Source: Streptomyces sp. CB02959
GTDB taxonomy: Bacteria > Actinomycetota > Actinomycetes > Streptomycetales > Streptomycetaceae
NCBI RefSeq assembly: GCF_002803155.1
Contig: NZ_NNBP01000022.1
Span: 124,001 to 188,000 of the forward strand
Direction: 5' to 3'
DNA length: 64,000 nt
Under the pieces are notes generated by a model. It searched no databases. It saw only the letters and a list, made by a program, of their open reading frames with translations, and was not told the origin of the DNA. Of the stretch, positions 1-8,278 are shown piece by piece. Position numbers and translations under genes: made by a program. Every line of letters begins with the position of its first letter. Position 1 is the first letter of the stretch.

Positions 1-563
1 ACATCTGGGCCAAGTACGTGAAGACGGACCGGCCCGACGGCTACTACCTGCGCTTCGGCCGGCTGATCACCGCGATCGGCGTACTGGCCTCGATCGGCAC
101 CGCGTTCATCGCCTCGTCGTTCTCCAACATCATGGGCTACCTCCAGACCCTGTTCTCCTTCTTCAACGTGCCGATGTTCGTGGTCTTCATCATCGGCATG
201 TTCTGGAAGCGGGCGTCGATGAAGTCCGGCGTCTGGGGCCTGCTCGCGGGCACCACCGCCGCGATGGTCAACTACTTCTGGATCTACAAGCAGGGCATCA
301 TCTCCATCCCCACCGACCAGGGCGCCAACTTCGTCTCCGCGATCGTCGGCTTCGTCGCGGGCGCGGTGGTCATGGTCGTCGTCACCCTCTTCACCGAGCC
401 CAAGCCGCAGGCCGAACTCGCCGGGCTGGTCTACGGAACGACCGCGCCCGGGCTGGAGGAGCCGCCCGCCGAGGGCGACGGCGCCTGGTACCGCAAGCCC
501 GCGCTGCTCGGCTGGGGCGCCATCGCCCTCGCCACGCTGTGCTACCTGCCCTACTCGCTCTGA
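1..563 (+). CDS. Sodium:solute symporter (SSS family), 3' part
   Basis: C-terminal part of a membrane transporter whose start lies left of the window; the frame is open from base 3 (IWAKYVKTD...). About four hydrophobic segments are visible: around the stretch TAIGVLASIGTAF, the segment FSFFNVPMFVVFIIGMFW, GLLAGTTAAMVNYFW, and FVAGAVVMVVVTLFTEPKP. The 'P-x-F-x-x-F-x-x-G-x-F-W-K-R' stretch followed by a small-residue helix is typical of the late helices of SSS (solute:Na+ symporter) proteins, which drive uptake of sugars, amino acids or carboxylates. The substrate cannot be told from this fragment. The TGA is followed after 14 nt by a small membrane protein, so the two are probably co-transcribed. 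Confidence 0.85.
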   Translation, partial: IWAKYVKTDRPDGYYLRFGRLITAIGVLASIGTAFIASSFSNIMGYLQTLFSFFNVPMFVVFIIGMFWKRASMKSGVWGLLAGTTAAMVNYFWIYKQGIISIPTDQGANFVSAIVGFVAGAVVMVVVTLFTEPKPQAELAGLVYGTTAPGLEEPPAEGDGAWYRKPALLGWGAIALATLCYLPYSL

Positions 564-577
564 CCGGAGACCCCGTC

Positions 578-916
578 ATGTCTGAACTGCAGAACGAAGT
601 CGGCGAGTTGGAGCGCAAGTCGGCCACCGCCGCCCGGCTCTTCGACATCCGCCGGATCATCGGCGGCCTGTTCGTCGTCTACGGCGTGATCGTCACCATC
701 GCCGGGCTCACCGCCTCCGACGCCGACCTGAAGAAGGCCCAGGACATCAACATCAACCTGTGGACGGGCCTGGGCATGCTCGCGCTCGGCGTGTTCTTCC
801 TGGTCTGGCTGAAGCTGCGGCCCACCGTCCCGCCGTCCGCGGCGGAACTCCAGGAAGGCCAGGAAGGCCAGGAGCCCCGGCAGGCTCAGGAGGGGCGCGG
901 CGGCGGCACGGACTGA
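578..916 (+). CDS. Small two-helix membrane protein downstream of SSS symporter
   Basis: 112-residue protein. The ATG at 578 has a GGAGA motif 7 nt upstream; an earlier in-frame GTG at 539 lies inside the symporter gene and is less likely. Residues 1-25 are charged (MSELQNEVGELERKS). They are followed by two hydrophobic helices (about residues 28-48, IGGLFVVYGVIVTIAGL, and 62-80, WTGLGMLALGVFFLVWLKL) and a polar Gln/Gly/Glu tail. It is probably an accessory protein of the upstream transporter, which is an inference from spacing only. Its last 31 bp overlap the 3' end of the convergent regulator gene. Confidence 0.75.
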   Translation: MSELQNEVGELERKSATAARLFDIRRIIGGLFVVYGVIVTIAGLTASDADLKKAQDININLWTGLGMLALGVFFLVWLKLRPTVPPSAAELQEGQEGQEPRQAQEGRGGGTD

Positions 917-1581
917 CCCCGCTGGACCCGCTCCAGCAGCCCGGTGCGGGCGGCCAGCGCGGCCGCCTCCAACCGGGAGCCCACCTCCAGCTTCATCAGG
1001 ACCCGCTGGACGTGGGTGCGGGCGGTGCTCGGCGCGATGTCCATGCCCGCCGCGATCACCCGGGTGTCCTCGCCCTCCGCGACCCGGATCAGCACCTCGA
1101 CCTCGCGCGGGGTGAGCAGTTGGAGCAGCCGCACCCCCTCGTCGTCGGGCTGGGCGGCGGGGTGCAGCAGCTCCTGGAACGCCTGTTGGAGCAGTTGCGG
1201 GGCGACCGCCGCCTCGCCCGCCCGGGCCTTGAGCATGGCCCGCTCGACGCCCTCGATGCGCTCGTCGTTGCGGACGTAGCCGGAGGCGCCGGCGGCGAAC
1301 GCGGCGGCGATCCCGCGCGGACTGGGCACCGGCCCGAGCACCACCACCGCGACCTGCGGCCGCTCCTTCTTGATCCGGACGACCGGGTCGAACGCCCCCG
1401 GCTCGGCGGGCCCCGCGGTGCCCAGCAGGCACACCTCCGGCGCCCGGCTCACCACCAGGTCCGCGGCCCCGGCACTGGGCGCGGCGGCCGCCAGGACCCG
1501 GTGTCCGCGCAGCTTCAGGGCCGAGGCGAGCGCCTCGGCGAGCAGGCGGTGGTCGTCGACCACCATGAGCCGCACGCCCAT
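886..1581 (-). CDS. LuxR/NarL-type response regulator with degenerate receiver
   Basis: 231 residues. The N-terminal half has receiver-domain shape: the acidic pair D9-D10 in VVDDH, alternating hydrophobic strands and the GASGY loop. The phosphoacceptor position reads CLLG-T-A-G (Gly54 in place of Asp), and the conserved Lys after GY is replaced (GYVRND), so classical phosphorylation is unlikely. The C-terminal LuxR-type helix-turn-helix is intact: LTPREVEVLIRVAEGEDTR followed by ...IAPSTARTHVQRVLMKL. It probably binds DNA constitutively or responds to another signal. No histidine kinase is adjacent. It is convergent with the symporter pair, overlapping the small membrane gene by 31 bp. The upstream gap (1582-1752) contains CCCTAGTAGGGA, a short palindrome that could be an operator. 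Confidence 0.85.
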   Translation of the reverse strand: MGVRLMVVDDHRLLAEALASALKLRGHRVLAAAAPSAGAADLVVSRAPEVCLLGTAGPAEPGAFDPVVRIKKERPQVAVVVLGPVPSPRGIAAAFAAGASGYVRNDERIEGVERAMLKARAGEAAVAPQLLQQAFQELLHPAAQPDDEGVRLLQLLTPREVEVLIRVAEGEDTRVIAAGMDIAPSTARTHVQRVLMKLEVGSRLEAAALAARTGLLERVQRGQSVPPPRPS

Positions 1582-1752
1582 CGAGCGGACCCCCTCAACT
1601 CCCCGACCCGGCTGTGTGTTCCGGGAAGCTACACGCTCGGCTGCCGATGCGCTCCCCCTAGTAGGGAGAAGACCACCGGATCGCGGGAATCCAGACCAAT
1701 CGGGGCCGATAGCCGCCCTTGCGGGGGACGCCCCGACGGCCGTCCGGCGGGC

Positions 1753-3555
1753 TTACGCGTCCTCGGCCAGCTCCAGCCAGCGCATCTCCAACTCCTCGCG
1801 CTGCGCGCCCAGTTCCCGGAGCTCCGCGTCCAGCCCGGCGATCTTCTCGAAGTCGGTGGCGTGCTCGGCCATCTGCGCGTGCAGCTTCGCCTCCTTCTCC
1901 CCGATCTTGTCCAGCTGCCGCTCGATCCGCTGGAGCTCCTTCTGCGCCGCGCGGTTGACGGCGGCCGGCTTCTTCGGAGCCTCGGCGGCCGCCTGGACGG
2001 GCGCCGGGGTCGCCGCCTCGATCACCTTCTGGCGGCGCTCCAGGTACTCGTCCAGCCCGCGCGGCAGCATCCGCAGCGCGGCGTCACCCAGCAGCGCGAA
2101 CACCCGGTCCGTCGTCCGCTCCACGAAGTACCGGTCGTGGCTGATGACGATCATCGAGCCGGGCCAGCCGTCGAGCAGGTCCTCCAGCTGCGTCAGCGTC
2201 TCGATGTCGAGGTCGTTGGTCGGCTCGTCCAGGAACAGCACGTTCGGCTCGTCCATCAGCAGCCGCAGGATCTGCAGCCGCCGCCGCTCACCACCGGACA
2301 GGTCCCCGACCGGCGTCCACTGCTTCTCCTTGGTGAAGCCGAACTTCTCGCACAGCTGCCCCGCCGTCATCTCCCGGCCCTTGCCGAGATCGACCCGGTC
2401 GCGGACCTGCTGGACGGCCTCCAGCACCCGCAGCGCCGGATTGAGCTCGACGACCTCCTGCGAGAGGTACGCCAGCTTGACGGTCTTGCCGACCACGACC
2501 TTGCCGGCCGCCGGCTGCTGCTCGCCCCCACTGCGGGCGGCCGCCTCCAGCGTCCGCAGCAGCGAGGTCTTGCCCGCGCCGTTGACGCCGACCAGACCGA
2601 TCCGGTCACCCGGCCCCAACTGCCACGTCAGGTGCTTGAGCAGCACCTTCGGCCCGGCCTGGACGGTCACGCCCTCCAGCTCGAAGACCGTCTTGCCCAG
2701 CCGCGAGCTGGCGAACTTCATCAGCTCGGCGGTGTCCCGCGGCGGCGGCACGTCCGCGATCAGCTCGTTGGCCGCCTCGATCCGGAACCGCGGCTTACTG
2801 GTCCGCGCCGGGGCGCCGCGCCGCAGCCAGGCCAGCTCCTTGCGCATCAGGTTCTGCCGCTTGGCCTCCTCGGAGGCGGCGATCCGCTCCCGCTCGGCCC
2901 GCGCGAAGACGTAGTCGGAGTAGCCGCCCTCGTACTCGTGGACGCTGCCGCGCTGAACGTCCCACATCCGCGTCGCCACCTGGTCCAGGAACCACCGGTC
3001 GTGGGTGACGACCACCAGCGCGGACCGCCGGGCGGCCAGATGCCGCGCCAGCCAGGAGATCCCCTCCACATCGAGGTGGTTGGTCGGCTCGTCGAGCACG
3101 ATCAGGTCCTGCTCGGCGATCAGCAGCTTGGCCAGCGCGATCCGCCGCCGCTCACCACCCGACAGCGGCCCGATGACGGTGTCCAGCCCGGCGGTGAAGC
3201 CCGGCATGTGCAGATCCCCGAACAGCCCGGTCAGCACGTCCCGGATCTTGGCGTTCCCCGCCCACTCGTGATCGGCGAGATCACCGATCACCTCGTGCCG
3301 GATGGTGGCGGCCGGATCCAGCGAATCGTGCTGGGTCAGCACGCCCAACCGCAGGTCACCGGCGTGCGTGACCCGCCCGGTATCGGCGGTCTCCAGCTTG
3401 GCGAGGATCCGGATCAGCGTGGTCTTGCCGTCGCCGTTGCGGCCGACGACGCCGATCCGGTCGCCCTCGTTGACACCGAGGGAGACACCGTCGAGCAGCG
3501 CACGGGTCCCGTACACCTTGTCGACGGCTTCCAGATTGACGAGGTTGGCGGCCAT
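1753..3555 (-). CDS. ABC-F family ATPase, Uup-like
   Basis: 600 residues from the ATG at 3555, which has AGGAG 4 nt upstream; the longer frame to 3666 is not needed. There are two ABC cassettes and no membrane helices. Cassette 1 has Walker A GRNGDGKTT, signature LSGGERRRIALAKLL and Walker B LIVLDEPTNHLD. Cassette 2 has GVNGAGKTS, LSGGERRRLQILRLL and VLFLDEPTNDLD. An arginine-rich linker joins them. The last roughly 70 residues form a charged coiled coil (LQRIERQLDKIGEKEAKLH...), the Uup C-terminal domain known to bind branched DNA or ribosomes. ABC-F proteins act on translating ribosomes, and some give antibiotic protection. The C-terminal domain favours a housekeeping Uup-type role over a dedicated resistance factor. 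Confidence 0.9.
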   Translation of the reverse strand: MAANLVNLEAVDKVYGTRALLDGVSLGVNEGDRIGVVGRNGDGKTTLIRILAKLETADTGRVTHAGDLRLGVLTQHDSLDPAATIRHEVIGDLADHEWAGNAKIRDVLTGLFGDLHMPGFTAGLDTVIGPLSGGERRRIALAKLLIAEQDLIVLDEPTNHLDVEGISWLARHLAARRSALVVVTHDRWFLDQVATRMWDVQRGSVHEYEGGYSDYVFARAERERIAASEEAKRQNLMRKELAWLRRGAPARTSKPRFRIEAANELIADVPPPRDTAELMKFASSRLGKTVFELEGVTVQAGPKVLLKHLTWQLGPGDRIGLVGVNGAGKTSLLRTLEAAARSGGEQQPAAGKVVVGKTVKLAYLSQEVVELNPALRVLEAVQQVRDRVDLGKGREMTAGQLCEKFGFTKEKQWTPVGDLSGGERRRLQILRLLMDEPNVLFLDEPTNDLDIETLTQLEDLLDGWPGSMIVISHDRYFVERTTDRVFALLGDAALRMLPRGLDEYLERRQKVIEAATPAPVQAAAEAPKKPAAVNRAAQKELQRIERQLDKIGEKEAKLHAQMAEHATDFEKIAGLDAELRELGAQREELEMRWLELAEDA

Positions 3556-3745
3556 CTCACTCCTGCTCTGTGCGTCCCCGGTCGGGGGCTCGATCGGCTT
3601 CCCAGGGTAGTCGCCGCGGGGCGGGTGCCTTCGGGGGAGGACGGGGGTGGCTGCCTGGGGGGCCACACGCAGGGGCGGTCACTCGTTGTGATGACCCACG
3701 GCGATACGGCCGCCCTGTGGACGAGCAGGCCGAAGAATCCCACCC

Positions 3746-4055
3746 ATGGAACGACACTGGCCGAGGCCCCCGGCGGACGGGTACACGGTGGACGACCTGT
3801 CCACACTGCCGAATGCAAGATCAGTCGCGACATGACCGTCATCCTCGACAGGCGCAACGGCCCCGAACCCGATGTGAGCGTCATCCGGGCAGCAGCGGTC
3901 ACCGGGCCGAACCAGATGAGCTTCCAGGGCAGAGACGTGCTCCTCGCCGTCGAGGTCGTCTCCCCGGACTCCGAATCCCGCGATCGCACGACCAAGCCGT
4001 GGAAGTACGCCGCCGCCGGGATCCCGAATTTCTGACCGCCATCGACGAGCTCTAG
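3746..4055 (+). pseudogene. Relic of a Uma2-family (DUF820) gene
   Basis: The ATG at 3746 opens a frame reading MERHWPRPPADGYTVDDLSTLP, the usual N-terminus of Uma2 proteins, which then stops. Uma2 sequence resumes in another frame from about 3832: PEPDVSVIRAAAV, then VLLAVEVVSPDSESRDRTTKPWKYAAAGIP, the catalytic-core signature. The usual middle (LIDG... and the PxP segment) is missing, and the reading ends at 4033-4035, or at 4053-4055 after a further frame change. The locus is therefore an internally deleted, frameshifted copy. Uma2 proteins have a PD-(D/E)XK-like fold and are abundant, poorly understood Streptomyces paralogs. An intact one lies at 6192-6782. Confidence 0.7.
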
Positions 4056-4258
4056 GCGTCGCCCTTGACGGCCGCGACGAACGACGCCCACCCGACGGCG
4101 GAGAAGACCAGCGCGGGCCCCTGCGGATCCTTGCTGTCCCGGACGGGGACGATGCCGGGGAGGCCGACGGCGACCTCGACGCAGTTGCCGCCGGAGCCAT
4201 TGCTGTAGCTGCTCCTACGCCACGAAGCGTTACTCAAGTCGAGCGCTGTGCTTGCCAT
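4052..4258 (-). CDS. DUF397 protein
   Basis: 68 residues with the family signature: W-x-x-S-S-Y-S in WRRSSYSNGSGGNCVEVAV, then VPVRDSKDPQGPALVFSAVGWASFVAAVK. DUF397 proteins are small actinobacterial proteins nearly always encoded just after an XRE/DUF5753 regulator, with which they form antitoxin-like or regulatory pairs (for example BldB/AbaA-type systems in Streptomyces). Here the partner upstream (4321-4848) is truncated, leaving this gene without an evident intact cognate regulator. It could still work with one of the paralogous regulators elsewhere, such as the one at 38246. Confidence 0.9.
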   Translation of the reverse strand: MASTALDLSNASWRRSSYSNGSGGNCVEVAVGLPGIVPVRDSKDPQGPALVFSAVGWASFVAAVKGDA

Positions 4259-4320
4259 TTCGGAAGTCCCCTGCCGCTGTCTCGATCATGGAGAGAGACG
4301 CCGCGGGCGACAGTGCGGCG

Positions 4321-4848
4321 GCCCTCTCGGTGGTGAATCAGCGACTCGTCCAGAATCGCCCAGAACTTTGGCGGCGACTCCCCGTCGAAGATCGCCGCAC
4401 GGGACATCCGAGCCGTTACTTTCTCCTAGACCTCGTCATCCGTCGCCCTGGGCAACGTCGCCCGCACGACCGCTCGCGTGTACGCCGGTGTCTGGAGCAG
4501 ACCAGGGACGAGCATGGGCGCCCACTCTTCGATGCACTCCGCACGCTGCTCCATCTCCAGCACGTCCGCGAAGTACTCCGCGTGACCGGCCCGGCGGGCC
4601 TTGTGCACCGCCTCGCAGCGGCGCTCGAAGAAACCGTTCGTGTTCAGCCGCTTGTCGATGTGGACGGCCAGGTCCATCGGCATTCCACACTCGCCGCGCT
4701 CGATGCGGCTGAGCAGCGGGATGCCGCGAAAGCTGCCCTCCGCCAACTGTTCGAGCGTGAGCCCGGCCTGTTCCCGGAGATAGCGCATCTCGGCGCCGTA
4801 GAAGCACGGGACGCTGGCCAAGGGGTCTGCATCCTTGCGAGGGGACAT
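4321..4848 (-). pseudogene. XRE/DUF5753 regulator, truncated by an in-frame amber codon
   Basis: The open frame 4426-4848 gives 140 residues. An N-terminal helix-turn-helix (residues about 18-65: MRYLREQAGLTLEQLAEGS...IPLLSRIERGE) is followed by the start of DUF5753 (EYFADVLEMEQRAECIEEWAPMLVPGLLQTPAYTRAV). At 4426-4428 a TAG follows ...ATDDEV. Past it the same frame continues with recognisable DUF5753 sequence (EKVTARMSR, then SPPKFWAILDESLI, to about 4321) before homology is lost. Full-length family members have about 280 residues, so the gene carries a nonsense codon plus loss of the C-terminal ligand or interaction region. The helix-turn-helix piece might still be made and bind DNA. Confidence 0.8.
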
Positions 4849-5246
4849 AACTCACCACCGCTGCTTGCTGGTTGCCCGGTACAACCCGATTCCTCGGCAC
4901 GCTACGCGCGTGCGGTGCTGCCGCGTGAACGATCCGCCACAATGCACACAGAAGGGGCACGCACCGGATCGTGCGTTTCCGCGACCCGGTGGGCCGGGTC
5001 GCGGCCCGGCGCGACGCAAAAGCATAAAGCCCGGGGAAATCCCCTTCCCCAACCCCACCGACCTCCCCACCATCCCGCCACTCACACGGGTGACATATGC
5101 CAACTCGGTTGGTATTGAGGCGGGTTGGGCGGCATATGCTCGCCGCGACCGGTGCACATCTGCACGACCGCACACATGCTTCGGCCCCCGGCCGGGACTG
5201 GCATCCCGAACGAGGGCCTGACCAACAAGGAAGCAACACCTTCCCG
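4849..5246. promoter_or_regulatory. 398-bp non-coding stretch with hairpin and nested inverted repeats
   Basis: I find no convincing gene here. A perfect hairpin GCGACCCGG-TGGG-CCGGGTCGC lies at 4981-5002. Further on, CATATGCC (5095-5102) and GGCATATG (5131-5138) form an inverted repeat enclosing a second palindrome CCAACTCGGTTGG (5100-5112). The nested arrangement looks like an operator for a dimeric or tetrameric regulator controlling the gene that starts at 5247, possibly autoregulation by that winged-helix protein. The AAGGAAG at 5227-5233 is the likely ribosome-binding site, 13 nt before the ATG at 5247. Confidence 0.45.
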
Positions 5247-6146
5247 ATGGCTCTTGAGAACCCTAGCGCGCCCTCGCGCCCCGCGTCCCGCGTTCCCGCA
5301 CCGACTCCCTCGTCCGGTGTCATTCACGTGAACTCCCGCCACACCAGCCGCTACACGGTGGTCGGCAACCACCTCGCCCAGCACCGCGGGCTGACGCTCG
5401 TCGCGATCGGGCTCGCCCTGCACATCCAGTCGTTGCCGACCGGGGCGGGCATCGGCATCAAGTGCCTGACCGCCCGCTTCCCGGAGAGCGAGGCTCGTAT
5501 CGCCTCCGCCCTGCGGGAGCTGGAGGCCGCCGGATATCTGAAGCGCACGCGGGAGCGGCTGCCGAGCGGCCGGGTGGTGACCCGCACGGTGTCGTACAAC
5601 CAGCCGGGGGCGGCGCCCCAACGTCCCGTGAGCCGCCCCGTAGGCCGCCCTGTGAGCCGTCCCGCATCCCGCCCCGCCGATCGCGCCCCGCGGCCGACGC
5701 GGGAGCCGGCGCCGAAACAGTCACCGGAGCCAAGGCCGAAGCGGGAACGCCCGCCGCTGCCCGCGCCGCGCCGACCTGATCCAGTTGGTGCCCGCACGGC
5801 CCACCGCATCCTCGTGGAGCTGCGGCACGAGGATCCGCGTCTGCTGCTCTCCGAGACGGACGTGGCACGCCTCACCCCCGCCGTGGCCACCTGGCTCGAA
5901 CGCGAGGCACCACCCGACGCCGTACGCCGCACCCTCGCGGCCAACCTGCCGTCCGGCCTCCGGCAACCGGCGGCCTTCCTCGCCCACCGCCTCACGGCGT
6001 CGCTCCCCCCGCCCCTCCCGGCCGCCGCCCCGGCCCCCGCACGCCCGGACCCCCTCCAGACCTGCGACGGCTGCGAACGCGCCTTCCGCGCGCCACATCC
6101 AGGATGGTGCCGCGACTGCCGCCCCGACCTCACGGAGGCCGCCTAG
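5247..6146 (+). CDS. Winged-helix DNA-binding protein with C-terminal zinc-ribbon-like motif
   Basis: 299 residues from the ATG at 5247 (MALENPSAPSR...). Residues about 25-115 form a winged helix: HTSRYTVVGNHLAQHRGLTLVAIGLALHIQSLP, then SEARIASALRELEAAGYLKRTRERLPSGRVVTRTVSY. The 'ALRELEAAGYL' helix and basic wing are typical of MarR/replication-initiator-like folds common in Streptomyces. A long Pro/Arg-rich linker follows, with five short SRP-like repeats (VSRPVGRPVSRPASRPADR). An alpha-helical C-terminal part ends in CDGCERAFRAPHPGWCRDCR, four cysteines that could bind one zinc. It probably regulates genes of this accessory patch; its targets are not known. The Uma2 gene follows after 45 nt. 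Confidence 0.75.
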   Translation: MALENPSAPSRPASRVPAPTPSSGVIHVNSRHTSRYTVVGNHLAQHRGLTLVAIGLALHIQSLPTGAGIGIKCLTARFPESEARIASALRELEAAGYLKRTRERLPSGRVVTRTVSYNQPGAAPQRPVSRPVGRPVSRPASRPADRAPRPTREPAPKQSPEPRPKRERPPLPAPRRPDPVGARTAHRILVELRHEDPRLLLSETDVARLTPAVATWLEREAPPDAVRRTLAANLPSGLRQPAAFLAHRLTASLPPPLPAAAPAPARPDPLQTCDGCERAFRAPHPGWCRDCRPDLTEAA

Positions 6147-6191
6147 CATGAACGTGACGCCCCTGGGCACAGACGACGAGGAGCGCGCGCC

Positions 6192-6782
6192 ATGACTTCC
6201 ACCCCCGACAACGCGCAGCAGAGTGCCTCCCGCCTGTACCTGACCATGCGGGGCGTCGTTCAGTCGATGGACGACGTCATCCCGGGGAAATTCGAGATCA
6301 CCAAGGACGGGATCGTTCACGACATGGTGTCGCCGGGAGGGCCCCACGAGGTCACGGCCGCACACGTCAGCCGCCGCCTGGAGAAGCTGATGCCGGACGA
6401 GTTGCTGGCTCACAACGGCACCCCCGACGTGGAAGACGAGCCCGAGGGCATCATGCGTCACCCCGACGTGATGGTGATCGCCTGGACCGATCTCAACGTC
6501 GAGGGCTCCATCGACCCCCGTGCGGTCGTCGCCGCCATCGAGATCGTTTCCTGCTCGAACCCGGACAACGACTGGGTTGGCAAGGTTCGCGACTACCCCC
6601 TGATCGGCATTCCGATCTACGCGATTTTCGACCCCCGCACCGGGACTGGCGCCGTCTTCACCGACATCCACTCCACCCCGGACGGCCCCCGCTACGCCAC
6701 CCGCAAGGACTTCGTCTACGGGGAGGACGTCACCGTCGCCGAGTGGACGATCTCAACGGACGGCCTGCCGCGCTACGCGTGA
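6192..6782 (+). CDS. Uma2-family (DUF820) putative endonuclease-fold protein
   Basis: 196 residues. The ATG at 6192 is preceded by GAGGAG at a slightly long distance. Family hallmarks are the N-terminal DDVIPGKFEITKDGIVHDMVSPGGPHE, then MRHPDVMVIAW ('PDv-v-'), VVAAIEIVSCSNPDNDWVGKVRDYPLIGIPIYAIFDPRTGTG and a C-terminal beta hairpin. The acidic residues of 'PDVMVI' and 'AIEIVS' correspond to the PD-(D/E)XK-like site. The usual V-E-V-V-S-P core is present as IEIVSCSNPDND. The cellular role of Uma2 proteins is unresolved; Streptomyces genomes carry dozens. Confidence 0.85.
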   Translation: MTSTPDNAQQSASRLYLTMRGVVQSMDDVIPGKFEITKDGIVHDMVSPGGPHEVTAAHVSRRLEKLMPDELLAHNGTPDVEDEPEGIMRHPDVMVIAWTDLNVEGSIDPRAVVAAIEIVSCSNPDNDWVGKVRDYPLIGIPIYAIFDPRTGTGAVFTDIHSTPDGPRYATRKDFVYGEDVTVAEWTISTDGLPRYA

Positions 6783-6800
6783 CGACACCCCACTCGCCCC

Positions 6801-8192
6801 TCAGTCCACGTACTCCACCGTGATCGGGGCGGTGTTGTTCGTCAGGTCCGGGTCCGGGTGCTCCGGATCGGGCTGCACGGAGACCGTGCCCCGGGCGCCC
6901 TCGACCCGTTTGTCGATGCGGAACCGCAGTGTGGGCGGGTCGAGCAGGGGTGCCGGGCACAGCACCTTCCGGCTCTTCTCGTCGACGTAATCGCAGTAGA
7001 GCTCTTCGTGCCCTTCGCCCGTGGGGTGCCACGCCAGGCTGACGCCTTCGGGCAGGGTCAGGAACACGCCGCCCTCGTAGTAGCCGTCCAGGTCCTTCAC
7101 GCTGATGTCGTTCGTCTGGCCCACCTGGCCCTTGAGAGCGAACCCGTTGACCTGTAGGTCCCGGGTCCGGGTCGTGAGGAACTGCACAGCGCCTTGGGCC
7201 GACTCCGGACCGAACGTGGTGAACGGGCTGCCGTCGACCGGACGGAACCCGAGCGGCGCGCCGGTACCCCGCGGGGCCGAGTCGGGCAGCCGTGCACTGG
7301 ACGGCGTGTTGGGGGCGGGATACACGGTGTAGGTGATCGCGCCCTGTCTCCCGGTCCCGTCGATCGCGGCCGTGAACGGCCGGTCGGTCTCGTACGCCGC
7401 CCCGGCGGGCAGCGGCCGGGGGAACGTACAGACCGCCGTCTTCGGTGCGTCCGCCGTGTCGTAGCGGCAGTTGCTGAACTCCCTGCGCAGCGTCGCCTGC
7501 CCCCTCACGTCCACCACGACGCTGAGGTCGTCGTCCAGACCTGATTTCCCGCTGTTGCCGAAGGCGGGGCGCACCTTCACCTCGGAGCCGGGCGCCACGT
7601 CGGTCACATCCTCACCTCGACGTACTGCCAACTCCGGTGCTCCGATGACCAGTTGAATCGTCCGGTGGATGGTGGGGGTGTTGTCGCCGGTCACGGTGAT
7701 CTTCATGGGCCCGGCCGGGCCGTCCTCCGCGTTCCTTCTCACCCTCATGTCGAACAGCCAGACGTTCGCGGAGTCACCCGACTTGAGGTTCTTCGGGGTG
7801 CAGGTGACGAGACCACGGACGCCCTTGCACACCTGCTCCCGTTTCCTGGTGTCGAACGTCACCGACTTCGTGGCGGTCGTGTCGACGGTCACCTTGATGT
7901 TCCTGGTGCTCACCTGCCCCGTACCCGGGGAAACCCTGCTCGCCGCCAGGTTGACGTAGAACGGCTCGGAATAGTCGCCGGTCATCTCCTCCAGTTCCGA
8001 CTCCGTGAAATGCCGGAGGTAGCTCGTGGTCAGCTCGTCCTGGAACGTCAGCTTCACCCGCTGGGGCGGTTCGTCCGCCCGCGGGGACGCCGCGCAGCCG
8101 GAGGTCGCCATCCCGCCGAGCACCACCAGCAGGGCCGCCGCCCCGGCCGTGGCCGCGCGTCGTCGCCGGATGCCCGCTCTCGAATCCGTCAT
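6801..8192 (-). CDS. Secreted lipoprotein with DUF11/CARDB-like repeats, copy A
   Basis: 463 residues from the ATG at 8192. The N-terminus is basic (MTDSRAGIRRRR), followed by a hydrophobic core (AATAGAAALLVVLGG) and a lipobox-like TSGC, so the mature protein is probably lipid-anchored outside the cell. The rest is beta-rich with no recognised catalytic motif. Cysteine pairs occur (CKGVRGLVTC, CRYDTADAPKTAVC, CDYVDEKSRKVLC), and the C-terminus PDPDLTNNTAPITVEYVD matches the end of DUF11/CARDB immunoglobulin-like repeats (NPANNTA-type). It is a tandem paralog of the gene at 8279-9673. The upstream frame to 8438 is read-through into the neighbour's 3' end and is not part of the gene. Confidence 0.8.
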   Translation of the reverse strand: MTDSRAGIRRRRAATAGAAALLVVLGGMATSGCAASPRADEPPQRVKLTFQDELTTSYLRHFTESELEEMTGDYSEPFYVNLAASRVSPGTGQVSTRNIKVTVDTTATKSVTFDTRKREQVCKGVRGLVTCTPKNLKSGDSANVWLFDMRVRRNAEDGPAGPMKITVTGDNTPTIHRTIQLVIGAPELAVRRGEDVTDVAPGSEVKVRPAFGNSGKSGLDDDLSVVVDVRGQATLRREFSNCRYDTADAPKTAVCTFPRPLPAGAAYETDRPFTAAIDGTGRQGAITYTVYPAPNTPSSARLPDSAPRGTGAPLGFRPVDGSPFTTFGPESAQGAVQFLTTRTRDLQVNGFALKGQVGQTNDISVKDLDGYYEGGVFLTLPEGVSLAWHPTGEGHEELYCDYVDEKSRKVLCPAPLLDPPTLRFRIDKRVEGARGTVSVQPDPEHPDPDLTNNTAPITVEYVD

Positions 8193-8278
8193 GCAGCTCC
8201 AGACTCGAACGGCGGGTCGAACGGTTGCCGGCGGACGAGCACGGTACGGCCACGGATCGGACACGGCCCGACCGCCCC

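Noticed and set aside
760..4035. Plus-strand open frame of 1091 codons
   Set aside because: It is antisense to the LuxR and Uup-like genes and shows no domain; high-GC genes leave such open frames. Only its last part (from 3832) is meaningful, as a Uma2 relic.
6150..6195. 15-codon ORF with ATGA overlap before the Uma2 gene
   Set aside because: Too short, no ribosome-binding site or conservation to support it; could be a leader peptide but nothing shows this.
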